Positions 9,929 through 20,367 of a stretch of DNA of 64,000 nucleotides are shown in pieces; the first letter of the stretch is position 1; each line of letters opens with the position of its first letter. Source of the DNA: Guptibacillus hwajinpoensis (GTDB lineage: Bacteria; Bacillota; Bacilli; Bacillales; Guptibacillaceae); the NCBI RefSeq assembly GCF_020524165.1, contig NZ_JAIVKU010000005.1, forward strand, positions 868,001 to 932,000. The letters run 5' to 3'. The notes under the pieces are model-generated. The model saw only the letters and a program-made list of their open reading frames with translations. It was not told the DNA's origin and ran no database searches. Made by a program: the position numbers and the translations under genes.

Positions 9929-9963
9929 TCCTGTCGACCTCCTAATAAATTATTTTTTAGAAC

Positions 9964-10260
9964 TAAAAAAGCCACGCCCCTATAATAGATAGGGACGTGG
10001 CTTAACACGCGATACCACCCTGATTGAAGAAACAAATTCTTCCGGCTCGTTTTGGATAACGGTTCTCCCGTTCCTGACTAGTAAGATCACTCCGTTCGTC
10101 AAGAAAGCTCTAAGGGGTAATTCACGGCTATGCTGTACCAGTTCACACCACCCACTGGTTCTCTGAAACTACTAATCATAACGCGCTACTGGTTCCTCTT
10201 CACAGCTTTTGCTGGCGATACATGAATTTCTCATTACTTTATCTTCTTTTTCTACGCGTG
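9964..10260 (-). ncRNA. Tyrosine T-box leader controlling tyrS
   Basis: On the minus strand the T-box core AGGGTGGTATCGCG (complement of 10008-10021) is followed by a terminator hairpin (9967-10002) ending in T6, 36 bases before tyrS. Upstream, a Stem-I region contains an AGTAG/AGAACCAGT-type segment and a GUGAAU-UAC context placing a UAC tyrosine codon as the specifier (complement of 10117-10119). Uncharged tRNA-Tyr would pair with specifier and T-box to block the terminator. The exact 5' end near 10260 is estimated. Confidence 0.93.
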
Positions 10261-10296
10261 TCAATTCTTTTTTCATACTAGTACACGTAAAAAAAA

Positions 10297-10321
10297 GCAG
10301 CCTGCGAAAAAGCCAGACTGC
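10297..10321 (-). terminator. Terminator of hemH
   Basis: GCAGTCTG pairs with CAGGCTGC (one G-U) around a nine-base loop on the minus strand, followed by T8. It starts 8 bases after the hemH stop. Confidence 0.85.
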
Positions 10322-10328
10322 GTTTCGT

Positions 10329-11264
10329 TTACTTCTTATTTAGTTCCTTTAAAACGACAGTTGAAAGAATCTCAATAAATTCATGCTGCGCATTGGGCAT
10401 TTCTGGTCGATAATAATTTGCTCCAATGTCATCCGTCACAACTTTACATTCGTAGTCATTGTCAAACAAAACCTCAAGATGATCAGCAACAAAGCCTACA
10501 GGTGCATAAACGAATGAAGTAAAGCCCTGCTTTTCGTGAAGATCTCGCGTTAAATCCTGTACGTCAGGACCGATCCATGGATCAGGCGTGTTTCCTTCAC
10601 TTTGCCAACCGATCGCCACATTTTTCACACCAGATTCCTCAACGATAAGATCAGCCGTTTCTTTCAATTGATCAGGATAAGGATCTCCATTTGCGATAAT
10701 TTTTTCAGGTAAGCTATGTGCAGACACTATTAAAACGGCTTTTTCCCGTTCTTGTTCAGACATCCCATCAAAAATGGTTTTAATACGCTTCGCCCAGTAG
10801 GAGATAAACTTCGGCTCATCGTACCAACTTTCTACCGAATGAATCACTGGTCCACCAATTTTCTCCGCTTCTTGTTTGGCTCGTCCATTGTATGATTTGA
10901 TGCTAAATGTCGAGAAATGAGGTGCAAGAACGATGCTCACTGCTTCTTCAATTCCATCATTGTGCATCTCCTGAACAGCATCTTCAACAAAAGGTTCAAT
11001 ATGCTTTAACCCAATATACAGCTTAAACTCAATGTCATCTTGAACCTTATTAAGGTGAGCTTCTAATCCTTTCGCCTGGTCTTCCGTTATTTTTGCAAGT
11101 GGTGAAATACCACCGATCGCTTTGTAACGATCTTGAAGGTCTTTTAATTGTTCATCAGACGGCTTACGTCCACGTCGTATATGTGTGTAATATCGTTCAA
11201 TATCCTCTTCTTTATAAGGCGTTCCATACGCCATTACAAGTAGTCCCATTTTTTTCTTAGCCAT
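10329..11264 (-). CDS. hemH: Ferrochelatase (coproporphyrin-type, HemH/CpfC)
   Basis: Inserts ferrous iron into the porphyrin ring; in Firmicutes the substrate is coproporphyrin III, so this is expected to be the CpfC activity. At 311 residues it matches the monomeric Bacillus enzyme. The catalytic His lies in VSAHSLPEK near residue 183 and the metal-site Glu in ADHLEVLFD near 264. No hemE or hemY lies beside it, unlike the B. subtilis hemEHY arrangement. A Fur/PerR-type box overlaps its promoter region. The ATG follows AGAGGGGAAC. Confidence 0.95.
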   Translation of the reverse strand: MAKKKMGLLVMAYGTPYKEEDIERYYTHIRRGRKPSDEQLKDLQDRYKAIGGISPLAKITEDQAKGLEAHLNKVQDDIEFKLYIGLKHIEPFVEDAVQEMHNDGIEEAVSIVLAPHFSTFSIKSYNGRAKQEAEKIGGPVIHSVESWYDEPKFISYWAKRIKTIFDGMSEQEREKAVLIVSAHSLPEKIIANGDPYPDQLKETADLIVEESGVKNVAIGWQSEGNTPDPWIGPDVQDLTRDLHEKQGFTSFVYAPVGFVADHLEVLFDNDYECKVVTDDIGANYYRPEMPNAQHEFIEILSTVVLKELNKK

Positions 11265-11311
11265 GAATATGTTCCCCTCTCGTCCGGATATTAATTAAAT
11301 AGACTATCTTT

Positions 11312-11326
11312 TTATAATCATTATCA
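11312..11326. promoter_or_regulatory. Fur/PerR-type operator upstream of hemH
   Basis: On the minus strand TGATAAT-G-ATTATAA forms the 7-1-7 inverted repeat shared by Fur, PerR and Zur sites, differing from a perfect repeat at one base. It overlaps a TATAAA -10-like box about 50 bases before the hemH start. Which regulator binds cannot be decided from sequence. Confidence 0.65.
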
Positions 11327-11564
11327 TCTAGTTAACAGTATACCTTTTTTTCTCCCCTGAATCAAAGGAATCTGACCTTTATTTCGCAACGTTTTGTGTC
11401 ATTCCAATTGAACCAAATCTTTATGTAGATTGCCACTTCCGATGCGCTTCCTTCACAAGTATAGCGAACATCGGTCGTTCTGTCTTTCTCATCTTTCGCT
11501 TCTCTTTCAGCCTGTCCAACAAAAGTTCGTTTCATTCTGCGTTAGAGTAAAGCGGTAGGGAGGT
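11327..11564. other. Intergenic stretch without a recognised gene
   Basis: Between the hemH operator and the palindrome at 11565 I see no supported ORF, RNA signature or strong promoter on either strand. Confidence 0.5.
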
Positions 11565-11590
11565 GGGGGTCAGGTACGTACCTGACCCCC
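11565..11590. repeat. REP-like 26-bp perfect palindrome
   Basis: GGGGGTCAGGTAC followed immediately by its exact complement. It lacks an adjoining T run, so is not a typical terminator. The core resembles the GTCAGG-type palindromes dispersed in many Bacillus genomes. A related, less perfect element is at 54102-54120. Confidence 0.6.
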
Positions 11591-11610
11591 TATCGTCGCC
11601 CAAAAGAAAA

Positions 11611-11632
11611 AGCTGCGCACATTTGCGCAGCT
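11611..11632 (-). terminator. Terminator of the 116-residue hypothetical gene
   Basis: AGCTGCGCA and TGCGCAGCT form a 9-bp perfect stem with a four-base loop; T5 follows on the minus strand. It lies 7 bases after the stop at 11640. Confidence 0.85.
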
Positions 11633-11639
11633 CTTCACC

Positions 11640-11990
11640 TTATTTCTCCATCGCACCATTATGTTTTGAAACCACTTCACGCAAATCCGTGTCATCTGAT
11701 TCATCTGTTTCAAATGCTAATAAATAGCGAAATTGATGATCAGCCTTCTCAGAAGGATCTGCATTCTCCTCTTGTTTGCCTGTAGGCGTTTCGTTCGAGA
11801 AGAACAAATCATTGTTCGCTCCTGCGGGTGTAGCCGTTCCTTGCCCTGGGATAGGTATATCAATGTTAAGCTTTTTATCTTCTGGAATATGTTCAACTGA
11901 CAGTTGACTTACGGAGTAAGTCTGCAAATCAGCTTTTGCACTCTCTGCATCGTTCTCTGTTGTAAAATAGGCTTGTAATGATTTACTCAT
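11640..11990 (-). CDS. Conserved-looking hypothetical acidic protein
   Basis: I do not recognise this 116-residue protein. It begins MSKSLQAYFTTENDAESAK, with a short alpha/beta segment resembling an SPOR or ferredoxin-like fold, then a Pro/Gly/Asn-rich middle (about 55-85) and a second beta-alpha unit (FRYLLAFETDESD). It is strongly acidic, without signal peptide or membrane helix. The ATG at 11990 is preferred over the one 30 bases upstream because AAAAAGGAG lies 10 bases before it. It may be a stress protein, but no evidence decides. Confidence 0.65.
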   Translation of the reverse strand: MSKSLQAYFTTENDAESAKADLQTYSVSQLSVEHIPEDKKLNIDIPIPGQGTATPAGANNDLFFSNETPTGKQEENADPSEKADHQFRYLLAFETDESDDTDLREVVSKHNGAMEK

Positions 11991-12066
11991 GTCAATCCAA
12001 CTCCTTTTTGTTGATCTCACAAAAGAGTTTCCCGTTTCTCATCCGTTCTAATCATCATAGTGGAAT

Positions 12067-12441
12067 TTAATACTGCTTAGCGACGATCACCATTGAAACA
12101 AAAACGGTACTAATCAGCATGGCAGCTAACACACTCAGCATTGTTACTGCACTAATATTCACAATGTTGAATTGGAGAAGGAAAAGAAACACCATGATAT
12201 ACCCGAGCACAGCAAAATAGGAATAAAACATCCCTTTCTCTCGTATCATTCGACTTCGCTCATCCTTCGCCTTAAACTGTGGCTGAAGATAACTTAAGCA
12301 AAAGGTCATAATGGACATCGCAATCATGATATAACTGACAGGAATCGGTTCATTTCCTGTACTTAAACCAACACTTACAAGCAATAAAGCATTTAATGCA
12401 AAAAAGAATCCAAATCCAATGTACGCTTTATGTAAGCTCAC
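12067..12441 (-). CDS. Four-helix membrane protein paired with an XRE regulator
   Basis: A 124-residue inner-membrane protein with hydrophobic segments near 7-26, 36-53, 72-92 and 98-120. A conserved-looking charged cytoplasmic loop (KAKDERSRMIREKG) sits between helices 2 and 3, as in DUF2178-type proteins. Its ATG overlaps the stop of the XRE gene by four bases, so the two are translationally coupled. Similar XRE/membrane pairs are common in Firmicutes and the partner is often of unknown function; a membrane sensor or transport accessory is a guess. Confidence 0.7.
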   Translation of the reverse strand: MSLHKAYIGFGFFFALNALLLVSVGLSTGNEPIPVSYIMIAMSIMTFCLSYLQPQFKAKDERSRMIREKGMFYSYFAVLGYIMVFLFLLQFNIVNISAVTMLSVLAAMLISTVFVSMVIVAKQY

Positions 12442-12647
12442 TCCTCATCCCCTCCTGAATCCAAATAAAAAACTTCCTCTACAATCGTTCCAAATAATTT
12501 TGATATTTCAAGTGCAAGCGGTAAGGACGGATTGTACTTCCCCTTTTCAATTGAAATAATTGTTTGCCTTGAGACACCGAGTATTTCTGCCAGACGGTCC
12601 TGAGAATAACCTTTTTCTGCTCTTTTTTTACGGAGACTATTTTTCAC
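12438..12647 (-). CDS. Small XRE-family transcriptional regulator
   Basis: A 69-residue, single-domain helix-turn-helix regulator. The recognition region is SQDRLAEILGVSRQTIISIEKG, continuing with YNPSLPLALEISKLF as in YozG/YgzD-type minimal XRE proteins. The start is GTG with AAGGAGG upstream. It is the first gene of a two-gene operon with the membrane protein and probably autoregulates it. No separate ligand domain is present. Confidence 0.88.
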   Translation of the reverse strand: MKNSLRKKRAEKGYSQDRLAEILGVSRQTIISIEKGKYNPSLPLALEISKLFGTIVEEVFYLDSGGDEE

Positions 12648-12766
12648 CGAACCATCCTCCTTGTTTCTTCCCTTCCATTCTAAAGTAAAATAACCTTTAC
12701 GTAAAGTTCACTTTACATCAAATTTATACGCTAATGCTGAATCAGGGATAATCAGTCACTACAACA

Positions 12767-12796
12767 AACAGCCCCCATCCGAGATGAAGGGCTGTT
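12767..12796 (-). terminator. Terminator of the MFS transporter gene
   Basis: AACAGCCC and GGGCTGTT enclose a loop with a secondary CATC/GATG pairing; T-rich sequence follows on the minus strand. It is just beyond the stop at 12801. Confidence 0.8.
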
Positions 12797-12800
12797 TCGA

Positions 12801-13982
12801 TTAGTCATCCAAAAATTGAATTCTTTTTAATAAATAAAGCGCTGATGCTAACAATAGAACACCTGATAAAGCAAAAACGAATGCCACACTAACGGCTTCA
12901 GCAAGAAAACCATATAGCAGAGAACCAAGGCCAAATGTGATTGAGATCAGAGCACTTTGCGCACTAAATACTTCAGGAAGCGACTCCTTCAGGCATTTCT
13001 TTTGAATGATCGTCACCATGATAATTGATTTTACTTGTTCCACCAGTCCTGAGAGAACGGTTAAAAGAAGGGCAATAACAGGCACACTTGTTAGTCCAAA
13101 TAGAAACGTGAGGATACTAATGGCAAAGCACGTTATAAGTAGCGTCACCTTCATATACTGTTCAAACCATTTTGTATATTTCGATACCAACATGCCTCCA
13201 GCGATCAAACCGATAAAAAAGCTCGCGTTTAAATACCCCCACCACGCTTCTGATTTCAGGAGAACTTCTTCTACAAAAATGTAAAGAATCGCAGCAATCC
13301 AGACGACATTTGCAATGGCTTCAATAAAGATCATAATATGAAAAATCCGTAAAATGGGATGCTCCCATATCAGTTTCCACCCGCTCATTAATGGCATTTT
13401 CTTTTTGTAATCACGTTGCTCTCTTACAACGATTAGTGCCATTAGGAACGTGGAAATGACATACGTGCAAAAAGTAAGCCAGATCACAAAAGGTCCTGAC
13501 GTAGCCGCCACAAAAATACCGCCAATCGCCCAACCGCCAAATTGAATGGACTGATCGACGACTGCGACGAAACTATTTGCTTTCGCAAGTTCTGCTTCAT
13601 GCACGAGTTGAGGAAGCATGGCGTTTCGAGCAGGCGTAGCCCATCCATCCAAAAAAGCGATTAGAAAGGCAAATGGTAAAATGAACAAAACGGATGGAGT
13701 GAAGAGCCCTAAAGATATACCAAGCGACCCCAACAGTACCGTTTTTATGCTCTGCGATCCAACGAGCAACCCTTTTAATGAATAACGATTTAATACAAGT
13801 GGTGCACACATTCCGCTCAAAAAACGAGCCATTGTAATCGTGAACGGTAACAGCGACAAATAAAGTGCTGAACCCGTTGCCTGGTAAAGAACAGCAATCA
13901 GCGCAACGATATATAGAACGTCTCCCGTGTTGGAAAATCCCTGTCCCATCCACAGAAAACGAAAAGAACGCAATCTCATCAT
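12801..13982 (-). CDS. Major facilitator superfamily transporter
   Basis: Integral membrane transporter of about 393 residues with roughly 12 hydrophobic segments, including paired halves around a cytoplasmic loop with REQRDYKKK near residue 180. The opening RLRSFRFLWMGQGFSNTGD is typical of the MFS_3/enterobactin-exporter-like group that includes macrolide-efflux-like proteins. The substrate is not known. The ATG at 13982 (or the adjacent 13979) is preferred because AAAAGGGG lies immediately before it; an upstream ATG at 14045 lacks such a site. Monocistronic. Confidence 0.82.
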   Translation of the reverse strand: MMRLRSFRFLWMGQGFSNTGDVLYIVALIAVLYQATGSALYLSLLPFTITMARFLSGMCAPLVLNRYSLKGLLVGSQSIKTVLLGSLGISLGLFTPSVLFILPFAFLIAFLDGWATPARNAMLPQLVHEAELAKANSFVAVVDQSIQFGGWAIGGIFVAATSGPFVIWLTFCTYVISTFLMALIVVREQRDYKKKMPLMSGWKLIWEHPILRIFHIMIFIEAIANVVWIAAILYIFVEEVLLKSEAWWGYLNASFFIGLIAGGMLVSKYTKWFEQYMKVTLLITCFAISILTFLFGLTSVPVIALLLTVLSGLVEQVKSIIMVTIIQKKCLKESLPEVFSAQSALISITFGLGSLLYGFLAEAVSVAFVFALSGVLLLASALYLLKRIQFLDD

Positions 13983-15562
<1,580 letters not shown>

Positions 15563-15592
15563 AGGATGCAAACTACTAATTGAGGTGTTCTT

Positions 15593-16735
15593 ATGAAAAT
15601 ATCCATCGTAACCGAGACGTTTCTTCCTTCTACTGACGGTGTCGTGACAAGACTTCGTGCATCGATTGATTATTTAATCGATCAAGGACACGAAATCCAG
15701 GTCATCGCACCTGATTTAGGAGTGCGTAGCTATCGGAATATTCGCTTTGATGGAGTTCAGCCTCGTACATTCTTTCTCTATAAACATCGAAAATTTGGCA
15801 TGCCTACTCGTACGATCAAACGTTACTTAGAAGATTTTGATCCTGACCTCGTTCATGTCGTAAACCCGGCTTTTATGGGCTATTCTGGCATTAAGTACGG
15901 TAAAAAACTTGGTGTTCCACTTATCGCCTCTTACCATACCCATGTGCCCAAATACGCCAATTACTACAATATGTCCTGGTCGGAACCTCTTCTCTGGTGG
16001 CATTTCAGAAGAATGCACAACAAAGCGGATATTAATCTTTGCACGTCACAAGCCATATTAGAAGAGTTAAATGAACAAAATTTCTATAATATGCATTTAT
16101 GGAAGCGGGGCGTTGATACCGAACGATTTAACCCCGAATTGCGTGACAGTAACATGCGATGTCGCTTATCAAATGACCATCCAGATAAAACGCTTCTTCT
16201 TTTTGTTGGAAGACTCGCATTTGAAAAAGAGATCGATTCACTTGTTCCAATGCTTGAACAAAAGCCAGATACACATCTTGCGATTGTTGGGGATGGTCCC
16301 TATCGCAGTGAACTCGAAAAAAACTTTGGTCATCTAGAAAACGTGACGTTCACTGGCTTTCTACACGGAGAAGAGCTAGCAAAGGCTTACGCTTCTGCAG
16401 ACGCCTTTATGTTTCCATCAACAACGGAAACGCTAGGTCTTGTGATTCTTGAAGCGATGGCAAGCGGCCTTCCCGTCATTGCTGCTGAATCAGGTCCGAC
16501 AAATGAACAGGTAGAAGATGGTTCCACCGGTTTGCTCTATCGTTCAGGCAGTAACGGTAATCTGACTGAAGTGATCAATCGTCTGCAAGAATCTGGCCTT
16601 CTCGAAAAAATGTCGAAAGAGGCCTATGAGCATTCAAGAGATTATGGATGGCGAGGTCCAGCGCAGCAGCTACTTGATTTTTATGAGTCTGCCATTGAAC
16701 AAAAGCAAGAGAAGCAGCAACAAGCGATTCAATAG
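15593..16735 (+). CDS. sqdX: Glycosyltransferase family 4, SqdX/SQD2-like sulfoquinovosyltransferase
   Basis: A 380-residue GT4 enzyme predicted to transfer sulfoquinovose from UDP to diacylglycerol at the membrane. It has the N-terminal ETFLPSTDGVVTRL segment, SYHTHVPKYANYY, LWKRGVDTERFNP, VGRLAFEKEID, VGDGPYRSELEK and the GT4 EX7E motif in TETLGLVILEA near 278-286. These match SqdX/SQD2 more closely than PimB or MgtA-type enzymes as I remember them, and the upstream sqdB supports it. The spacing to sqdB is 30 bases, with GAGGTG before ATG. If not SqdX, it could glycosylate a lipid with another sugar. Confidence 0.82.
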   Translation: MKISIVTETFLPSTDGVVTRLRASIDYLIDQGHEIQVIAPDLGVRSYRNIRFDGVQPRTFFLYKHRKFGMPTRTIKRYLEDFDPDLVHVVNPAFMGYSGIKYGKKLGVPLIASYHTHVPKYANYYNMSWSEPLLWWHFRRMHNKADINLCTSQAILEELNEQNFYNMHLWKRGVDTERFNPELRDSNMRCRLSNDHPDKTLLLFVGRLAFEKEIDSLVPMLEQKPDTHLAIVGDGPYRSELEKNFGHLENVTFTGFLHGEELAKAYASADAFMFPSTTETLGLVILEAMASGLPVIAAESGPTNEQVEDGSTGLLYRSGSNGNLTEVINRLQESGLLEKMSKEAYEHSRDYGWRGPAQQLLDFYESAIEQKQEKQQQAIQ

Positions 16736-16756
16736 AAATGATAGAAGGTTGAGTAT

Positions 16757-17212
16757 ATGAAGCAGTGGCGAATTGGCAGGGGTTCAAAACAGGTGATGAG
16801 CTTTAGTGCGATTGGTGTGATGAATGCACTAGTCGACATTGGGGCTTTAAATCTCCTTATGCTGTTCTTTCCAACAGATGATCGAATCCAGCTTATTATG
16901 TACAACACAATTTCATACGTGCTGGCGATCATTAACAGCTATTTCTGGAATGCCAAGCTGACGTTCCCTTCCAAAGCGATTCATGATCGCAAACAAGTCC
17001 TTTTGTTTATCGTACAGGCAGTGATCGCATTGGGTATTAGTAACCTGGTCTTTTATGGTGCACTACTCATTTTTGAATGGACCTCATTTCCTCGCTACAT
17101 TGAACGCAATATTTCAAAGGGACTCGCCATGCTGCTCTCATCTGCTTCAAGCTTCTTTATGATGAAGCATCTTGTGTTTCCACGTAAAAAGCAAAAACAA
17201 GAGAATCAGTAA
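16757..17212 (+). CDS. GtrA-family membrane protein
   Basis: A 151-residue protein with four predicted helices (about 12-38, 48-64, 76-102, 115-135) and the GtrA features FSAIGVMNALVD and NSYFWNAKLTF. GtrA proteins are associated with flipping or moving lipid-linked sugars. It starts 21 bases after sqdX and is almost certainly co-transcribed, suggesting movement or assembly of the glycolipid product. The exact role is inferred. A basic tail RKKQKQ ends the protein. Confidence 0.88.
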   Translation: MKQWRIGRGSKQVMSFSAIGVMNALVDIGALNLLMLFFPTDDRIQLIMYNTISYVLAIINSYFWNAKLTFPSKAIHDRKQVLLFIVQAVIALGISNLVFYGALLIFEWTSFPRYIERNISKGLAMLLSSASSFFMMKHLVFPRKKQKQENQ

Positions 17213-17221
17213 GACATAAAG

Positions 17222-17245
17222 AAACCGCAGGAGAGCCTGCGGTTT
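17222..17245. terminator. Bidirectional terminator between gtrA and popT
   Basis: AAACCGCAGG and CCTGCGGTTT form a 10-bp perfect stem with loop AGAG, with T4 on the plus side and A/T-rich sequence on the other. It serves both convergent genes. Confidence 0.85.
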
Positions 17246-17248
17246 TGT

Positions 17249-18085
17249 CTATTCTACATTTTCTTCCTTATGTTCAATTTTACCAAGAACAACAGCTGCT
17301 CCTAATCCAAGCAACAGTGTTGCGATACTTGCAACAGCAAGACCCATATCAGGTTCAAAACCGGGGTATAACACAACCACTGATCCTATTACAAGGCCGA
17401 TCATAACGGCATAGGTCGAAACGGTATATTTCGACAGTAAGTGAGCAATGACCTTACCTGTTAAGCTTAAGCCAATGATGATGCCTGCACCTACTGTTAA
17501 CAGTAGAGGAATTTGAAAAGAGGAAAGACCGTGAATAACCGTTTGATACGATCCCAATAACAATAAAACAAAAGAACCGCTGACTCCTGGGAGGATCATG
17601 GCTGTACTAGCTAACCATCCTGAGAAGAACAGAATGATATAATCAACCAGGTCTAGCGATTTCATTACTTCTCCTCCGTCTCCCTTTAGGAACAGCGTGG
17701 ATGCGATTAAGAGTCCAGCCACTATCAATAAACCATAATGGACAGGCTCGAATGTTTTCTTATAATCCACTTTCCTTAGAAGAAAAGGGACAACGCCAAT
17801 AATTAATCCAATGAAGAAAAAGAATGTTGGCTGCGGAAAATGCTCAAGCAGCATCTCCATCAGTTGGCTAACAAGCAGTAAGGCAAGTCCTACGCCTATT
17901 AAAAGAGGAAGAAAAAAGCCAATTTCTTTTTTCCAATGCTTGCTCATTAATCCATTAATCCCACTAATTAACCTTCTATAAATGCCTAGTACCATCGCAA
18001 TTGTTCCACCACTAACACCAGGAATTAAATCACTGACACCCATTAATAAGCCTCGATAAATATTTCGCCACACAAACATGTTCAC
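17249..18085 (-). CDS. popT: DUF368 / PopT-type polyprenyl-phosphate translocase
   Basis: A 278-residue integral membrane protein with about eight hydrophobic segments. The DUF368 hallmarks are present: GVSDLIPGVSGGTIAMVLGIY near 16-36 and a second inverted-repeat-like GWLASTAMILPGVSGSF near 155-171. DUF368 proteins were shown in other bacteria to return undecaprenyl phosphate to the cytoplasmic face for cell-envelope synthesis, with importance at alkaline pH. Orientation converges on the sqd cluster. The start is ATG; MNM gives a second ATG two codons on. Confidence 0.88.
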   Translation of the reverse strand: MNMFVWRNIYRGLLMGVSDLIPGVSGGTIAMVLGIYRRLISGINGLMSKHWKKEIGFFLPLLIGVGLALLLVSQLMEMLLEHFPQPTFFFFIGLIIGVVPFLLRKVDYKKTFEPVHYGLLIVAGLLIASTLFLKGDGGEVMKSLDLVDYIILFFSGWLASTAMILPGVSGSFVLLLLGSYQTVIHGLSSFQIPLLLTVGAGIIIGLSLTGKVIAHLLSKYTVSTYAVMIGLVIGSVVVLYPGFEPDMGLAVASIATLLLGLGAAVVLGKIEHKEENVE

Positions 18086-18329
18086 GTTTCTCCTTCTACA
18101 TTCTGCCTAATACCTACATACCCATAACTCAGCTTTTGTTAACCGCACATTTTTATCAGATTGCCCGGTAAATAAAGCTCAATTATTCTTCTACTATGCC
18201 ACATCCTCTTCCTATCATGTTAAATCAATTTTGTGACATTTCTTAATGAGAGCCTGGAAGTTGAAATTAGAGATCGCTTTGAAGTAAAGTGATAGAAGTG
18301 ATTTCCGATTGATTAACTGGAGGAATTTG

Positions 18330-19217
18330 ATGAGTGATCGAAATAAAGGAATTATTCTATTATTAATATCATCTTTTGGTTTTGCGATGATGGCAGCTTT
18401 TGTAAAGCTATCTGGGGACGTTCCAACAATTCAAAAAACCATGTTTCGAAATGCCGTATCTGCTATCATTTCATTTGGATTTGTGATGTATTACAAAGAA
18501 AGGTTATTTGGTAAAAAAGAAAATCAGAAATTCTTGCTTCTGCGCTCCGCTCTTGGAACGCTAGGAATCATCTTCTATTTTTACGCAATCGACAATCTCG
18601 TTTTATCTGATGCCGACATGCTCAACAAGCTGAGCCCTTTCTTGTTAATCATTTTCTCTGCTCTTTTCTTGAAAGAAAAAGCGAGACGTTTTCAGATCGT
18701 TGCGATTGTTATTGCGTTTATCGGAACGCTTTTGATTATCAAGCCGCAGTTTTCAGTCGAAACAATCCCATATATATCAGGACTGCTTTCTGCGATCTTC
18801 GCCGCAGGCGCTTATACTGTGTTAAGAGTGCTGGGACAGCGTGAAAAATTCTATACAGTTGTCTTTTATTTCTCATTTTTTTCAACCGTTGTTCTGTTAC
18901 CTTTCGTTATTATGTTCTATGAACCAATGGAGACGAAACAGCTCATTTATCTCTTATTAGCAGGCGTGTTCGCGACGCTTGGTCAATTTGGCCTTACAGT
19001 GGCTTATAAGTTTGCGCCAGCTCGAGAAATATCGATCTTCTTCTACTCAACGGTTGTATACTCGGCTTTAATTAGCATCGTGCTATTCGGACAAATCCCT
19101 GATGCCTGGAGTATTATTGGCTATATCATCATTTTCTCTGCTTCTTTCTATATGTTCCTACGTAATAATCGAGAAGCGAAAAAGGTTGAGAAAAGAGAGT
19201 TACAAACCACTCAGTAA
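18330..19217 (+). CDS. EamA-domain drug/metabolite (DMT) transporter
   Basis: A 295-residue membrane protein with ten hydrophobic segments arranged as two five-helix EamA repeats (about 5-135 and 147-285). The second half opens with the usual GLLSAIFAAGAYTVLRVLG segment. Substrates of this group are metabolites or drugs and cannot be assigned here. ATG at 18330 follows TGGAGG (18318-18323) and is preferred to an upstream TTG. It stands alone and ends at a strong terminator. Confidence 0.85.
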   Translation: MSDRNKGIILLLISSFGFAMMAAFVKLSGDVPTIQKTMFRNAVSAIISFGFVMYYKERLFGKKENQKFLLLRSALGTLGIIFYFYAIDNLVLSDADMLNKLSPFLLIIFSALFLKEKARRFQIVAIVIAFIGTLLIIKPQFSVETIPYISGLLSAIFAAGAYTVLRVLGQREKFYTVVFYFSFFSTVVLLPFVIMFYEPMETKQLIYLLLAGVFATLGQFGLTVAYKFAPAREISIFFYSTVVYSALISIVLFGQIPDAWSIIGYIIIFSASFYMFLRNNREAKKVEKRELQTTQ

Positions 19218-19225
19218 TGAATACA

Positions 19226-19271
19226 AAAAACAGCTTGTTAAACTTCTACTTCAGTTTAACAAGCTGTTTTT
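19226..19271. terminator. Strong terminator after the EamA gene
   Basis: An 18-bp perfect stem (19226-19243 with 19254-19271) around a ten-base loop, with an A tract on the left and T5 on the right. It follows the stop at 19217 by 8 bases. Confidence 0.92.
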
Positions 19272-19411
19272 CAATCCATCCACGAACTATTCTTAAACAC
19301 TTCTCTATCTCTATTATACTGTTATTTTCAAATGATTTACAGACTACTTTTTCTAACTTTCCTACCTTATACTATTTTATACAAATCTAAAGCCATAAGG
19401 AGTGTAGCAAG

Positions 19412-19828
19412 ATGAATAACAAAAACGATGTCTTAGACAAGGGACCATTCTTTCATGGTACTAAAGCCCAACTAAACCTTGGAGATCTTTTAGAGCCTCA
19501 GCACTTATCTAATTACCAGAACAAAAAGTCAAACTATATCTATTTTACTGCAACATTAGATGCAGCTAAATGGGGTGCTGAATTAGCAACATCACCATCA
19601 CCAGAAAAAATTTACATTGTAGAACCATTAGGAAATTTTGAAGACGATCCGAACGTTACGAACAAAAAATTCCCTGGAAACCCCACACGTTCTTATCGAT
19701 CTAAATCCCCTTTGAAAATAATAGCTGAATTAAGTTCATGGGAAAGGCATTCAGAAGAAGAAATAAATCATATGCTGACATCTTTAAAAAAGTTACGTGA
19801 ACAAGGGAAAGCCATTATATACGATTAA
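19412..19828 (+). CDS. arr: NAD(+)-rifampin ADP-ribosyltransferase (Arr)
   Basis: A 138-residue enzyme that would inactivate rifamycins by ADP-ribosylation of the ansa-chain hydroxyl. It spans the whole compact Arr fold: GPFFHGT with the catalytic His at residue 15, NYIYFTA with Tyr44, and the EDDPNVTNKKFPGNPT block with the catalytic Asp near 77. The length equals that of Arr from mycobacteria and Gram-positive chromosomes. An ATG follows AAGGAGTG. No integrase or transposase lies nearby, so it appears to be a resident chromosomal gene. Confidence 0.93.
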   Translation: MNNKNDVLDKGPFFHGTKAQLNLGDLLEPQHLSNYQNKKSNYIYFTATLDAAKWGAELATSPSPEKIYIVEPLGNFEDDPNVTNKKFPGNPTRSYRSKSPLKIIAELSSWERHSEEEINHMLTSLKKLREQGKAIIYD

Positions 19829-19935
19829 TCTGTCCTCCCCTATTTTGTTGAAATTTGAGAGAATGATTAAGTCTAAAAATGTTTAGCCACTACATTACAT
19901 TTTAGGATATGAGTATTTTTTCAAGTGGTATTTAG

Positions 19936-20322
19936 TCACTTTTTCTTTTTTCGATACGCTATCCAATCACCATCAGGTATTTCAACAAACCGTTTTTTCG
20001 AATTTTTCATCACATAGGTCATAGCTTCATAGCTCTCTTCATCACTCTCAATTTTCAGCACCACACGATCATACAAATTATGATCTCGTCCTTCCTGGTA
20101 ACCTTCAAGTAGATTGATTCTCTCAAGTAATGGATCATCCACTTCATAGACTTCTCCGTAAACCTTCCCTCTGTCATGTTGAATCAAAGCTGGATACCCA
20201 TCTCCTGTGTCATACAATTTTCCTTTTGTCCAACAGAGGCTTTCTTTTAAGACTGCTCCACTTATCACGTTATGATTGTTTTCTCCAGAACGAAGCGTTC
20301 CATAGCAAAAGACTAGATGCAT
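19936..20322 (-). CDS. Gamma-glutamylcyclotransferase-like (AIG2/YtfP) protein
   Basis: A 128-residue cytoplasmic protein of the BtrG/YtfP/AIG2 fold. CYGTLRSG near residue 6 forms the substrate loop; YPAL and VYGEVYEVDD follow, and the acid residue sits in LLEGY near 75. Related enzymes release 5-oxoproline from gamma-glutamyl compounds, but the substrate of bacterial members is mostly unknown. The C-terminus is basic, ending in four lysines. Its ATG is preceded by GGGGGGAA. Single gene. Confidence 0.82.
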   Translation of the reverse strand: MHLVFCYGTLRSGENNHNVISGAVLKESLCWTKGKLYDTGDGYPALIQHDRGKVYGEVYEVDDPLLERINLLEGYQEGRDHNLYDRVVLKIESDEESYEAMTYVMKNSKKRFVEIPDGDWIAYRKKKK

Positions 20323-20367
20323 GTGTTTCCCCCCTTTGTATTGATAATCCTAACTAAAATGACGAAA

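Noticed and set aside
11565..11590. Palindrome considered as a terminator
   Set aside because: No T run on either side and a true terminator for the neighbouring gene lies at 11611-11632.
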